From an uncultured Eubacteriales bacterium (GTDB lineage: Bacteria > Bacillota > Clostridia > Christensenellales > Borkfalkiaceae), in contig CATYEP010000025.1 of assembly GCA_958405585.1 (NCBI GenBank), forward strand, positions 1 through 17,729: a DNA stretch of 17,729 bases, in the 5' to 3' direction. The position numbers were made by a program, and so were the translations under genes. Of this stretch, positions 1 through 6,856 are shown piece after piece. Under the pieces are notes generated by a model. The model did no database searches. It was not told the DNA's origin and was given only the letters and a program-made list of their open reading frames with translations. Positions within the stretch are counted from its first letter, which is position 1. Each line of letters starts with the position of its first letter.

Positions 1-868
1 TCTTCCGATCTGAAAAGTTTTGAATCCGCATTCGTGCAGAAATTTTTCCGTTTCTTCGTAAGAAAGTTTGCTTTCAACGCTGAAAAAACCGTAAGTCCCT
101 TTTAAGACGCCTTCCCTGCGTTTGCAGACGGCGATTTGATTTTTGTCGTGAAAAAGCAGTAACGTTCTTTCATAAATGGGCCTTGGCGTTTTTTCTTTTC
201 GCAGAGGAAGTTTATCGCTTTTTGTCTTGCAAAGGCTGAAGAGCGGACAGGTAAGACACAGCGGAGAAATGGGAAGACACACCGTTGCGCCCAATTCCAT
301 CAGGCTCTGCGTAAAATCGCCGCACCTTGTTCGCGGATAGGTATCTTTCAAGAGAAGTGCAAATTCCCGCTTGAGGATATCCTGCATACGCCCGTCGCCG
401 AAAAGCCGTGAAAGCACACGTATGACGTTTCCGTCCACGGCGGGTTCCGGTTGTCCGAATGCGATGGATGCGATCGCGCCTGCCGTGTAATCGCCGATAC
501 CGGGAAGCTTTCTCCATTCCTGAGCGGTGGATGGGAATCCGTTTTCCGCCACCAGACGGGCGGCTTTTTGCAAATTTCGTGCGCGGGAATAATAACCGAG
601 CCCTTCCCAGAGTTTAAGAAGGCGGTCTTCGGGACAGTCGGCAAGATCCTGAACGGTCGGGAGCTCCCGTAAAAACCGGACATAGTGTTCCTTGGCGGCT
701 TCCACGCGCGTTTGTTGGAGCATGATCTCCGAGATCCAGACTCTGTAAGGGTCTGTGTTCTCGCGCCAGGGCAGGATCCGCTTGTTTGCATCGTACCAGG
801 GCAGGAGCAGGTCGGGCAGTTTGCGCGCCGTATCGTATTCCGTTTTTCCGAAATGATTCTCTTTCATG
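1..868 (-). CDS. mutY: A/G-specific adenine DNA glycosylase MutY (3' end missing)
   Basis: MutY removes adenine mispaired with 8-oxoguanine in base excision repair. The frame is open from ATG at 868 to the window edge, giving about 289 residues against roughly 350 for the family, so the C-terminal NUDIX-like recognition domain is cut off. Seen: LPWRENTDPYRVWISEIMLQ at residues 32-51, with the catalytic Glu at E47; helix-hairpin-helix LPGIGDYTAGAI (121-132) followed by AVDGNV with catalytic D145; and a 4Fe-4S loop C197-x6-C204-x2-C207-x5-C213. All key residues are present. The start has no convincing Shine-Dalgarno and an upstream in-frame TTG is possible, so the N terminus is uncertain by a few residues. 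It is transcribed away from the kinase gene at 1007. The last residues (about QIGR) are encoded by a sequence matching an Illumina adapter and may not be genomic. Confidence 0.95.
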
Positions 869-911
869 CCATTCAGTTTACCACACAATGGCGGGAAACG
901 CCAGCACAATA

Positions 912-940
912 TTGACATTTTACGAAAAAAAACGTATAAT
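912..940 (+). promoter_or_regulatory. Consensus sigma-A promoter of the shikimate kinase gene
   Basis: TTGACA at 912-917, a 17-base spacer and TATAAT at 935-940 form a perfect match to the housekeeping promoter consensus. Transcription would start near 947, leaving a leader of about 60 bases before ATG 1007. It lies in the divergent gap between mutY and the kinase gene. Confidence 0.9.
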
Positions 941-973
941 AAACGGGATGCTTTGCATAAACGCGACAGTTGT

Positions 974-1006
974 AAGGAGCGGCGCCTCGGGCGTCGGGCG
1001 GAAAGT
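974..1006 (+). promoter_or_regulatory. Shine-Dalgarno separated from its start by a 7-bp hairpin
   Basis: A strong AAGGAG (974-979) lies 27 bases ahead of ATG 1007, too far for normal initiation. The bases between form a hairpin: CGGCGCC (980-986), loop TCG, GGCGTCG (990-996), seven pairs including one G-U. If folded, it would bring AAGGAG to 10 bases from the ATG. The only other ribosome binding site is a weak GGCGGAAAG directly before the ATG. The geometry is seen in the sequence; its function is inferred. Confidence 0.45.
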
Positions 1007-1507
1007 ATGAAAAACATTGTTTTGATCGGCATGCCCGCATCGGGCAAGAGTACGGCGGGAGTGCTTTTGGCAAAGGCGATCGGGTACGGGTTCATCGACT
1101 GCGATCTTCTCATCCAGAACAGCGAAAAGGCGCTTCTTTGTGATATTATCGCAAAGAAAGGTACAGAAGAATTTTTGCGCATTGAAGAACGCGTGAATGC
1201 AGAGCTTTGGGCGGAGCATTGCGTGATCTCGACGGGCGGATCGGTCATTTACGAAGAAAAAGCAATGCGGCATTTAAAAGAACTCGGCACGGTCGTGTAT
1301 TTAAAGCTCGGCGAAAAGACGCTGGAAAAGCGGCTGAAAAATATATTCCGCCGTGGGGTCGTGATGCGCAGTCCCGGCGAAACGGTCGCCGATCTGTATG
1401 CGGAGCGGGTGCCGCTTTATGAAAAATATGCGGACATAACGGTGGATTGCGAGGGGCAGACGGTAGAAGATACTGTCCGGGCCATTGCGGAAGCGGTTTC
1501 GCTGTAA
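1007..1507 (+). CDS. aroK: Shikimate kinase family protein
   Basis: The protein has 166 residues, close to the usual length of shikimate kinase, which phosphorylates shikimate on its 3-OH in the chorismate pathway. Seen: P-loop GMPASGKST (8-16); FIDCD with D33 in the place of the shikimate-binding Asp; FLRIEERV with R58 at the expected position; STGGSV (75-80) where the family usually has GGG; a lid region RRGVVM (115-120); and ERVPLYEKYAD with R134 matching the second substrate Arg. The third glycine of the GGG motif is Ser and the lid lacks the usual RPLL, so it belongs to a divergent subgroup and the substrate is not certain. No other aromatic-pathway gene is nearby. The start is ATG 1007, downstream of the promoter at 912-940; the reading frame stays open upstream to 866, but that part precedes the predicted transcript start. 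Confidence 0.8.
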   Translation: MKNIVLIGMPASGKSTAGVLLAKAIGYGFIDCDLLIQNSEKALLCDIIAKKGTEEFLRIEERVNAELWAEHCVISTGGSVIYEEKAMRHLKELGTVVYLKLGEKTLEKRLKNIFRRGVVMRSPGETVADLYAERVPLYEKYADITVDCEGQTVEDTVRAIAEAVSL

Positions 1508-1524
1508 AAAGATCGTCGCATTGC

Positions 1525-1553
1525 TTGTGTGATCGGGCAAAGCGTGGTATAAT
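1525..1553 (+). promoter_or_regulatory. Extended -10 promoter of cysS
   Basis: TGG-TATAAT (1545-1553) is an extended -10 box with a perfect hexamer. The -35 at 17 bases spacing is a poor TTGTGT (1525-1530), as is common when the TGn element is present. The start of cysS lies 29 bases downstream. Confidence 0.7.
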
Positions 1554-1582
1554 GAAAAAAACGGAAAGAATCGGAGAAGGCC

Positions 1583-2989
1583 ATGAAACTGTATAATACG
1601 TTGACAAGAACGGCGGAAGAATTTGTTCCGTACGAAGCGGGAAAAGTAAAGATGTACACCTGCGGGCCTACGGTCTATAATTTTGCGCATATCGGGAATC
1701 TGCGCACGTACCTGATGGAAGACGTGCTGGAAAAATATCTGCGGTATGCGGGTTATGACGTAACGCGCGTGATGAATATAACGGATATCGGGCATTTGTC
1801 GGACGACGCGGACAGTGGGGAAGACAAGATGCTTTTGGGGGCGAAGCGCGAACACAAGACAGTGCGCGAGCTTGCAAAATTTTATACGGACGCATTTTTT
1901 GCTGATTGTGCATTGCTGAACATCAAGCGTCCGGACGTCGTACAGCCTGCCACGGGATGTGTGGACGACTTTATCCGCGTGATCGAAGAACTGATGAAAA
2001 AGGGTTATGCTTACAAAGCGGGCGGGAATGTCTATTTTGATACGTCCAAAGTTGAGCAGTACCATAAATTCTTTAATTTCAAGGAAGAAGATCTGGAAGT
2101 GGGCGTGCGCGAGGGCGTGGACGAAGACGAAAACAAGCGCAACAAGAACGATTTTGTGCTGTGGTTCACGAAATCGAAGTTTGAAGATCAGGCGCTCAAA
2201 TGGGACAGTCCGTGGGGCGTAGGATATCCCGGCTGGCACATTGAATGTTCTTGCATCGCGATGAAATATCTGGGCGAGTATGTGGATATCCATTGCGGCG
2301 GGATCGACAACGTGTTTCCGCACCATACGAACGAGATCGCGCAGAGCGAAGCGTATCTCGGGCACGAATGGTGCAAACATTGGTTCCATGTTCTGCACTT
2401 GAATACGGCGGGCGGCAAGATGAGCAAATCTTCGGGCGGATTTCTGACCCTGAAGAAATTGCAGGAGGACGGTTATTCTCCGATGGAATACAGATTTTTC
2501 TGCATGCAGTCGCATTACCGCAACGCTTTGGTATTTTCGCAGGATTCGTTCGAAAATGCCGCGAACGCCTACCGAAAACTCAAACAACGCATTCAGGCAA
2601 TTCCCGATGATGGCGCGGTGGATGAAGCGAAATTTTCCGAATACAAAAAGGCATTCTGCGATGCGATGGACGCAGATCTGAATACGTCGCTTGCCGTTAC
2701 CTGTGTGTACGATGTCGTGAAGGCAAAAGACTTGAACGGTGCAACCAAACGCGCGCTTCTTGCCGATTTTGATAAAGTGCTTTCGCTCGATCTTCTTAAA
2801 GCGGAAGAAAAACAGGAAAAGCAGGCGCAGGGGATTTCTGCGGAAGAGATCGAAAAGCGCATTGCAGAGCGTGCGGCTGCGAAAAAATCCAAAAATTACG
2901 CGGAGGCAGACAGGATCCGCGGCGAACTTTCCGCTCTGGGCGTTACGCTGATCGACACGCCTTCGGGCACGACGTATAAAATCAACTGA
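1583..2989 (+). CDS. cysS: Cysteine--tRNA ligase
   Basis: This class Ia aminoacyl-tRNA synthetase charges tRNA-Cys with cysteine in the cytoplasm. The product has 468 residues, the normal length. Seen: YTCGPTVYNFAHIGN with zinc ligand C27 and the HIGH box as HIGN (36-39); HIECSC with zinc ligand C222; HCGGIDNVFPHHTNE starting at H237, carrying further zinc-site residues; and the KMSKS loop (279-283). The C-terminal DALR-type anticodon-binding helices are followed by the family's usual lysine- and glutamate-rich tail ending in a small domain. The start is well supported by GGAGAAGG just before ATG 1583. It has its own promoter at 1525-1553 and lies 75 bases after the kinase gene, so read-through from that gene is also possible. 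Confidence 0.97.
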   Translation: MKLYNTLTRTAEEFVPYEAGKVKMYTCGPTVYNFAHIGNLRTYLMEDVLEKYLRYAGYDVTRVMNITDIGHLSDDADSGEDKMLLGAKREHKTVRELAKFYTDAFFADCALLNIKRPDVVQPATGCVDDFIRVIEELMKKGYAYKAGGNVYFDTSKVEQYHKFFNFKEEDLEVGVREGVDEDENKRNKNDFVLWFTKSKFEDQALKWDSPWGVGYPGWHIECSCIAMKYLGEYVDIHCGGIDNVFPHHTNEIAQSEAYLGHEWCKHWFHVLHLNTAGGKMSKSSGGFLTLKKLQEDGYSPMEYRFFCMQSHYRNALVFSQDSFENAANAYRKLKQRIQAIPDDGAVDEAKFSEYKKAFCDAMDADLNTSLAVTCVYDVVKAKDLNGATKRALLADFDKVLSLDLLKAEEKQEKQAQGISAEEIEKRIAERAAAKKSKNYAEADRIRGELSALGVTLIDTPSGTTYKIN

Positions 2990-3005
2990 TCCGAAAGGTA
3001 TTTTA

Positions 3006-3033
3006 CACCGCCTGCATGAAAACGCAGGCGGTG
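3006..3033 (+). terminator. Hairpin after cysS, weak intrinsic terminator
   Basis: A perfect 10-bp stem CACCGCCTGC / GCAGGCGGTG with an 8-base loop lies 16 bases after the cysS stop. The U-tract is weak (AACAGTTTT), so termination is probably partial and some read-through into the next gene is likely. Confidence 0.55.
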
Positions 3034-3058
3034 AACAGTTTTAAGAAGGGGAAAAGAC

Positions 3059-3715
3059 ATGGAAGAGGAAAATTTCAAAACGGAGAATGCGGATGGGACG
3101 GACGAAGTTGTGCGGGATCGCATGACGGAAAGAAAGACTCCTGCGGGAGAGAACGCGGAAAACGTGGAAAATGTGGAAAACGTTGAGAACGCTGAACTGC
3201 TGTATGCGGCGAGGTGTCATATCGGCGAGAGGGAAACAGCGGTGCTGGCGGATCAATATTCGCGCAAATTTACGATCGGATTTGCCGTGGCTGTTCCGAT
3301 CATTTTTCTGTGCCTTGCGTGGCTTTTGGGCTTTTCGGGCAATGATTTGATTTTCGGCATAGTCATGTGCGTGCTTGCGGCGGTGTCGGTTCCGTTGGCG
3401 GTGTTCGGGTTTCCCGCGCTGGTGCGCAGGAATTCTTTGAAAAATACCCCCATGCTCGGCGCCGAATCGGAAGTGCTTGTAACAAAAGATAAAATATTCG
3501 TGCGCGTTTTGCGGGATGAAAGAGTTCTTTCGTCGTTCGAATATCCGTTGCACGATCTTTTAAAGGTCGTAAATTACCGTGGCTTTCTTTTTGTTTATCT
3601 GAATAAGATGCAGGCTTGTATGATGGATCAAAGCGGCTTTACGAAAGGCTCGCCGGATGAATGCCTTGCGTTTTTCGCCTCTTGCAATATACCTGTTTTC
3701 GGGCAAAAACGTTGA
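3059..3715 (+). CDS. YcxB-like two-TM membrane protein
   Basis: This 218-residue protein has a charged N-terminal tail (1-70), two membrane helices (about 71-91 and 96-118) and a soluble C-terminal domain of about 95 residues. The pattern of the C-terminal domain (hydrophobic strands, then SSFEYPLHDLLKVVNYRGF with a later FVYLNKMQACMM) resembles the YcxB-like family (PF14317), whose function is unknown. That match is from memory of the family pattern, not a search. The tail carries a run of three-residue repeats, ENA-ENV-ENV-ENV-ENA (31-45). The ribosome binding site AAGGGG lies 8 bases before ATG 3059. It follows cysS by 69 bases across a weak terminator and may be partly co-transcribed with it. 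A strong terminator follows at 3739. Confidence 0.7.
   Translation: MEEENFKTENADGTDEVVRDRMTERKTPAGENAENVENVENVENAELLYAARCHIGERETAVLADQYSRKFTIGFAVAVPIIFLCLAWLLGFSGNDLIFGIVMCVLAAVSVPLAVFGFPALVRRNSLKNTPMLGAESEVLVTKDKIFVRVLRDERVLSSFEYPLHDLLKVVNYRGFLFVYLNKMQACMMDQSGFTKGSPDECLAFFASCNIPVFGQKR
3149..3193 (+). repeat. Five 9-bp in-frame tandem repeats
   Basis: Five units of the form GA(A/G)-AA(C/T)-G(C/T)N encode the ENA/ENV repeats in the cytosolic tail of the YcxB-like protein. The units differ at synonymous or Ala/Val positions. Copy number could vary between strains by slippage. Confidence 0.85.
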
Positions 3716-3738
3716 GCGGATTATTTACATTGTATGAA

Positions 3739-3777
3739 AAAGGCGGGGAAGCGCGTATTTTGCGCTTCCCCGCCTTT
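3739..3777. terminator. Strong bidirectional hairpin terminator
   Basis: A perfect 16-bp stem AAAGGCGGGGAAGCGC / GCGCTTCCCCGCCTTT with a 7-base loop lies 23 bases after the stop of the YcxB-like gene. The short T-run on the plus strand (TTT) and the five-base T-run on the minus strand make it usable both ways. Confidence 0.85.
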
Positions 3778-3790
3778 CGCGCTTTCCTGA

Positions 3791-3807
3791 CTTTCTGAAA
3801 CAGAAAG
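3791..3807. repeat. Short inverted repeat, operator-like
   Basis: CTTTCTG-AAA-CAGAAAG is a perfect 7-bp inverted repeat with a 3-base centre, in the gap before the M1 peptidase gene. It has the symmetry of a dimeric repressor site, but I recognise no regulator and see no promoter overlapping it. Confidence 0.35.
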
Positions 3808-3882
3808 AATCGATTTAAAGTATTGGAATAACCGATTTGAAAAAGCGGTATGGAATGTCGGACGGTATAGTTTTTTTAGAAT

Positions 3883-3919
3883 AGCGGCGCGGTCGGGCAA
3901 ATTGTCCGTCCGCGCCGCT
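3883..3919. repeat. Long GC-rich hairpin without T-run
   Basis: AGCGGCGCGG (3883-3892) pairs perfectly with CCGCGCCGCT (3910-3919). After one T-T mismatch, six more pairs form (3894-3899 with 3903-3908, one G-U), closing on a 3-base loop. No T-run follows on either strand, so it is not a standard terminator. Together with the terminator at 3739, the inverted repeat at 3791 and the promoter at 3976 it accounts for what I can see in the gene-free stretch 3716-4028. Confidence 0.6.
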
Positions 3920-3975
3920 TTGCGGCAATAAAAATTTTCGGCGAAGGCTGCAAAGCGCATTCGGGGAAAGGCGGG

Positions 3976-4004
3976 TCATAATTTCGGTTAAACTTGCATA
4001 CGCA
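3976..4004 (+). promoter_or_regulatory. Candidate sigma-E (mother-cell) promoter
   Basis: TCATAAT (3976-3982), 14 bases, then CATACGCA (3997-4004) resembles the Bacillus sigma-E consensus KMATATT-N14-CATACAHT, with 6 of 7 and about 6 of 8 positions matching. Its predicted start falls just ahead of the GGAAAGGAG ribosome binding site of the gene at 4029. No sigma-A promoter is evident in the same gap. Confidence 0.45.
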
Positions 4005-4028
4005 TAAGAGAAGGAAAGGAGAAATAGT

Positions 4029-5465
4029 ATGAAAAAATGGATGGCGTTGCTTATATCTGTTGTACTTATGATCGGAACGATTCCGCTCTTTTCGGCGTGT
4101 GCGAAGGGAGAAAAAAGGAACGAATACCGAATTACGGCGGAGCTGGAAGGGAATGTTCTGAAAGGAATGGCAGAAGTTACCTTTCAAAACGACGAAGATA
4201 CTTCTTTTACGGCATTAGAGTTTAATCTGTTCGGGAACGCATATCGGGAAGGGGCAAAATATGCGCCCGTTTCTGCGGCGTATGTATCGGCGTATTATGA
4301 CGGAAAGGATTACGGCTCGATGGAAATCGAAAGCGTGGGACCGTGTGCGGGCTGGAAGGTATGCGGGGAAGATGAAAATATACTGGAAGTAACCCTGGAA
4401 AAGGAGATTTTTCCGGGGGAGAGCGTGAGTCTTGAAATCGGATACATACTGACTTTGGCGAAAGTAGATCATCGTACGGGAGTGACGGAGCATACCGTAA
4501 ACTTGGGGAATTTTTATCCGATTCTTTGCGCATACGAAGAGGGGCGCGGATTTTATGAATGCGAATATTATGCGGACGGTGATCCGTTTTACAGTGAATG
4601 TGCGGATTATAACGTTACGCTGACGGTGCCGTCGGAATATACAGTAGCGGCGTCGGGGCAGACAGCGGAGGCTGAAGAGAGCGGAGGGAAAAAGACGGTT
4701 TCCTACCGATTGGAGAACGCGCGGGATTTTGCGATCGTGTGCAGTACGGAATTTGAGGTGTATCAGACGATAGCGGATGGCGTGCAGGTCATGTACTATT
4801 GTTATGCGGACGCGCAGGCGGAAAAGACGCTTCAGCTGCTGGCAGGTTGTATGACATATTATGCGGATACGTTCGGTGATTATATGTATAAAACCTATTC
4901 GGCGGTGCAGACGGGATTTTGTTTCGGCGGGATGGAATATCCGGGGCTTGTGATGCTTTCGGATGCGCTGACGGAGAAAGATTACTACTATACGGCGGCG
5001 CACGAAACGGCGCACCAATGGTGGTATGCGGCGGTGGGGAACAACCAGCTTGAAAACGCGTGGATGGACGAAGGACTGGCGGAGTATTCTTCGTATCTGT
5101 TCTTTGCGGAACGTGAGGATTATGGGGTGAATGCCGACGCCCGAAAAGAAACGGCGCATACGGCATACAATGCATTGTGCAGCGTGCAGGCGCAGGTATT
5201 CGGCGAAGCGGACACGAGCATGAACAGAAAGCTTGGAAGTTACGGCGGATATGAATATGTCGTCATCGCGTATGATAAAGGAATGCTCTTGTTTGATACT
5301 CTGCGCGACGCGGTGGGGGATCAACGTTTTTTTGCGGGGCTCAAGCGCTATTACAAAGAATACAGCGGCAAGATCGCGGTGCCCGAAGAACTGGCAGATT
5401 GCTTCCGCAGTGCCGGTGCTGCAGGTGTGATCTCCTCGTTCGTGGACGGATCGGCTGTCTTGTAA
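4029..5465 (+). CDS. M1-family zinc metallopeptidase, lipoprotein
   Basis: This 478-residue protein begins with a signal peptide (MKKWM, then a hydrophobic core to about residue 20) and a lipobox-like FSAC with C24 as the lipidated cysteine, so it is probably anchored outside the cell. The N-terminal half is a beta-rich M1-type domain. The catalytic part has FGGMEYPG (E303, the GAMEN-like exopeptidase motif), the zinc site H325-E326-x2-H329 with the third ligand E348 in WMDEGLAEY 18 residues later, and AYDKG with Y415 as the candidate transition-state Tyr. It lacks the long C-terminal helical domain of large aminopeptidases, as in the short bacterial M1-like proteins. Substrate unknown; an aminopeptidase on peptides at the cell surface is likely. 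GGAAAGGAG precedes ATG 4029. A sigma-E-like promoter upstream hints at expression during sporulation. Confidence 0.88.
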   Translation: MKKWMALLISVVLMIGTIPLFSACAKGEKRNEYRITAELEGNVLKGMAEVTFQNDEDTSFTALEFNLFGNAYREGAKYAPVSAAYVSAYYDGKDYGSMEIESVGPCAGWKVCGEDENILEVTLEKEIFPGESVSLEIGYILTLAKVDHRTGVTEHTVNLGNFYPILCAYEEGRGFYECEYYADGDPFYSECADYNVTLTVPSEYTVAASGQTAEAEESGGKKTVSYRLENARDFAIVCSTEFEVYQTIADGVQVMYYCYADAQAEKTLQLLAGCMTYYADTFGDYMYKTYSAVQTGFCFGGMEYPGLVMLSDALTEKDYYYTAAHETAHQWWYAAVGNNQLENAWMDEGLAEYSSYLFFAEREDYGVNADARKETAHTAYNALCSVQAQVFGEADTSMNRKLGSYGGYEYVVIAYDKGMLLFDTLRDAVGDQRFFAGLKRYYKEYSGKIAVPEELADCFRSAGAAGVISSFVDGSAVL

Positions 5466-5698
5466 AGGGAAATCGTTTTTTGCGTATTTGGTGAAAACCT
5501 TTGAGGTAGAAAGTTTCTTCTGTTGAAATTTTGTGCGGATCAGATCGGGCGGCTGACGGCGCCGTCGGGAAACTGAGAGCTTAGGATTTGCGCAAACAAA
5601 AACTTGAGTGAGACAGGCAACGGATACAAAACAGGCGGCGCTTGCTGCGAAAGCGGCAAATCTGGGCGGCAGGGCGGAAAAATGTCGGTAAAAAAGGC
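5466..5698. other. Gene-free stretch after the M1 peptidase gene
   Basis: I find no credible gene here. It holds two perfect palindromes, GACGGCGCCGTC (5555-5566) and TTTGCGCAAA (5587-5596), but no T-run-associated stem that would clearly terminate the peptidase transcript. Confidence 0.5.
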
Positions 5699-5738
5699 AA
5701 AAAAATAAACGGCGCATCGTGGAAGCAGTGCGCCGTTT
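5699..5738 (-). terminator. Intrinsic terminator of the fmdB-like operon
   Basis: Read on the minus strand, a 10-bp stem AAACGGCGCA / TGCGCCGTTT (5707-5738, 12-base loop) is followed after one base by seven T (5705-5699). It starts 8 bases after the stop of the FmdB-like gene. Confidence 0.9.
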
Positions 5739-5745
5739 GCGGCGG

Positions 5746-5943
5746 TCAATGGCAGCCGCCGCAGGTTTTGCAGTGGCCGCTGCATTTTTTGGAAGGTTTT
5801 CCCGTTGCGGAAAACATTTCGCCGCTCCAGTCGCGGACGGCTTTCTCTTTGCAGACAGGGCAGAAGACAGGGTCATCGAATTTCTGCACAAGTTCTTCGA
5901 ATTTCTTTCCGCATTTTTCGCATTTGTACTGTAAAATAGGCAT
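5746..5943 (-). CDS. FmdB-family zinc ribbon protein
   Basis: This 65-residue protein starts MPILQYKCEKCGK, the typical N terminus of the FmdB/CxxC putative regulatory family, with a zinc ribbon C8-x2-C11 ... C28-x2-C31. The tail is unusually cysteine-rich (C54, C58, C61, C64 and a final His), a possible second metal site. The biochemical role of the family is not settled. I take ATG at 5943 because AAGGAG lies 8 bases before it and the family begins MPxxxYxC; the frame also opens three codons upstream at a GTG that overlaps the ribosome binding site. It follows the upstream membrane-protein gene with a 5-base gap, so the two form one operon ending at the terminator at 5699-5738. Confidence 0.88.
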   Translation of the reverse strand: MPILQYKCEKCGKKFEELVQKFDDPVFCPVCKEKAVRDWSGEMFSATGKPSKKCSGHCKTCGGCH

Positions 5944-5948
5944 ACGTT

Positions 5949-6647
5949 TCACTCCTTTTCTGACGAAACCGTATTTATTTCAGGGCTGAAATCGTCTTTC
6001 ATATATCCGATCAGCAGTGATTTTTTACTGAGAATGTGCGCAAGATAATGAAGGATAAAAACGATCGCTCCGGTGAAATTGCAAAGGATGTCTTCCATTG
6101 TATCCTGTAAGGGGGTAACCACGGAGCCGTCGGGGAGGGTAATGTGCGAGCCTTGTGCGGTATTACCGAGAAGCACATCCCCCGAAAATTCAAAGATTTC
6201 CCAAAGCGCCGCAAACATCATGGAAACGGCAAAGCAGACGAGCATAACAAACGCAGGCTTTAATTTGTTAATATCGGAGAGTTTGCACACGAAAAACAGC
6301 CCGATGATGCCGCCCAGGTACCCGAAAAGGGTATGCATGAGCAGATCATACCACCAGATCTTAGAATAAAAACCGAGCACGGATCCGAGCAGGGACGCGA
6401 AGAAAGAGAAAACGGCAAAAACCGCGTAGACGGATTCGCTGATCTTTTCGCGGAAGATCGGGCGCAGAATAAAGGGCAAAAACCATAACAATGAATTTAC
6501 GATCAGTACGGCTAGCCTGTGTCCGAGAGTGCCGTTTACGGCGCGGTATATAAAAATTCCGACCATTGCAAGAAACGCAAGGCAGCAGAAAATATCGACA
6601 AAGAGCCGCAGTGCCTTGGTTTTTTCTCTTTTTCGGGATGTTTGCAT
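5949..6647 (-). CDS. Integral membrane protein, DUF2238/YjdF-like
   Basis: This 232-residue protein has about six hydrophobic segments. Conserved-looking polar residues sit in or near them: WWYDLLMH (D101, H105), LWEIFEF (W149, E150, E153) and QDTMEDILCNFTGA (D182, D186). This His/Glu/Asp spacing resembles the DUF2238 (PF09997, YjdF-like) membrane family of unknown function; assignment is by pattern only. The start is chosen at ATG 6647 because AGGTGA lies 5 bases before it; a GTG three codons upstream (6656) overlaps that ribosome binding site and is less likely. It is the first gene of a two-gene operon with the FmdB-like gene, read from the promoter at 6751-6779. Confidence 0.72.
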   Translation of the reverse strand: MQTSRKREKTKALRLFVDIFCCLAFLAMVGIFIYRAVNGTLGHRLAVLIVNSLLWFLPFILRPIFREKISESVYAVFAVFSFFASLLGSVLGFYSKIWWYDLLMHTLFGYLGGIIGLFFVCKLSDINKLKPAFVMLVCFAVSMMFAALWEIFEFSGDVLLGNTAQGSHITLPDGSVVTPLQDTMEDILCNFTGAIVFILHYLAHILSKKSLLIGYMKDDFSPEINTVSSEKE

Positions 6648-6750
6648 TTCATTCACCTGTCGTTTAAATTATGTAAAGAGTTTAACGAAAGAATGTTATG
6701 AGGCGGCAGTGATCTCGTTAAAAAAACGTGAAAATGCAGACTCTGCGGAA

Positions 6751-6779
6751 ATTATAGCATTCGCGGAAGAAAATCGCAA
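6751..6779 (-). promoter_or_regulatory. Extended -10 promoter of the DUF2238-fmdB operon
   Basis: On the minus strand TTGCGA (6779-6774), 17 bases, then TGC-TATAAT (TATAAT at 6756-6751). The leader to ATG 6647 would be about 97 bases and includes an eight-base T-run. It lies in the divergent gap before yqfC; I see no comparable promoter for yqfC itself. Confidence 0.7.
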
Positions 6780-6856
6780 GCAAAAGCGGAAAGAATTGTA
6801 CAAAGGCGGTCGCAAAAAATGCGGAAACGGCGTGAAAGGCGTCGGAAGGAGAAAAA

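Noticed and set aside
948..1010. 20-codon frame ending in ATGA over the kinase start
   Set aside because: Its ATG is at the predicted transcription start with no leader or ribosome binding site; kept only as a note in the leader finding.
1301..2587. Long open frame (428 codons) on the minus strand inside cysS
   Set aside because: It is antisense to a complete cysS with all motifs, has no ribosome binding site and gives an Arg/His/Phe-rich sequence typical of an antisense frame.
5555..5566. Palindrome GACGGCGCCGTC as an operator
   Set aside because: It lies far downstream of the peptidase gene on one side and beyond a terminator on the other; no promoter is near it.
4215..5891. 558-codon minus-strand open frame
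   Set aside because: It is antisense to the M1 peptidase gene and to the intergenic gap; its composition is Arg/Ser/His-rich with no recognisable motif.
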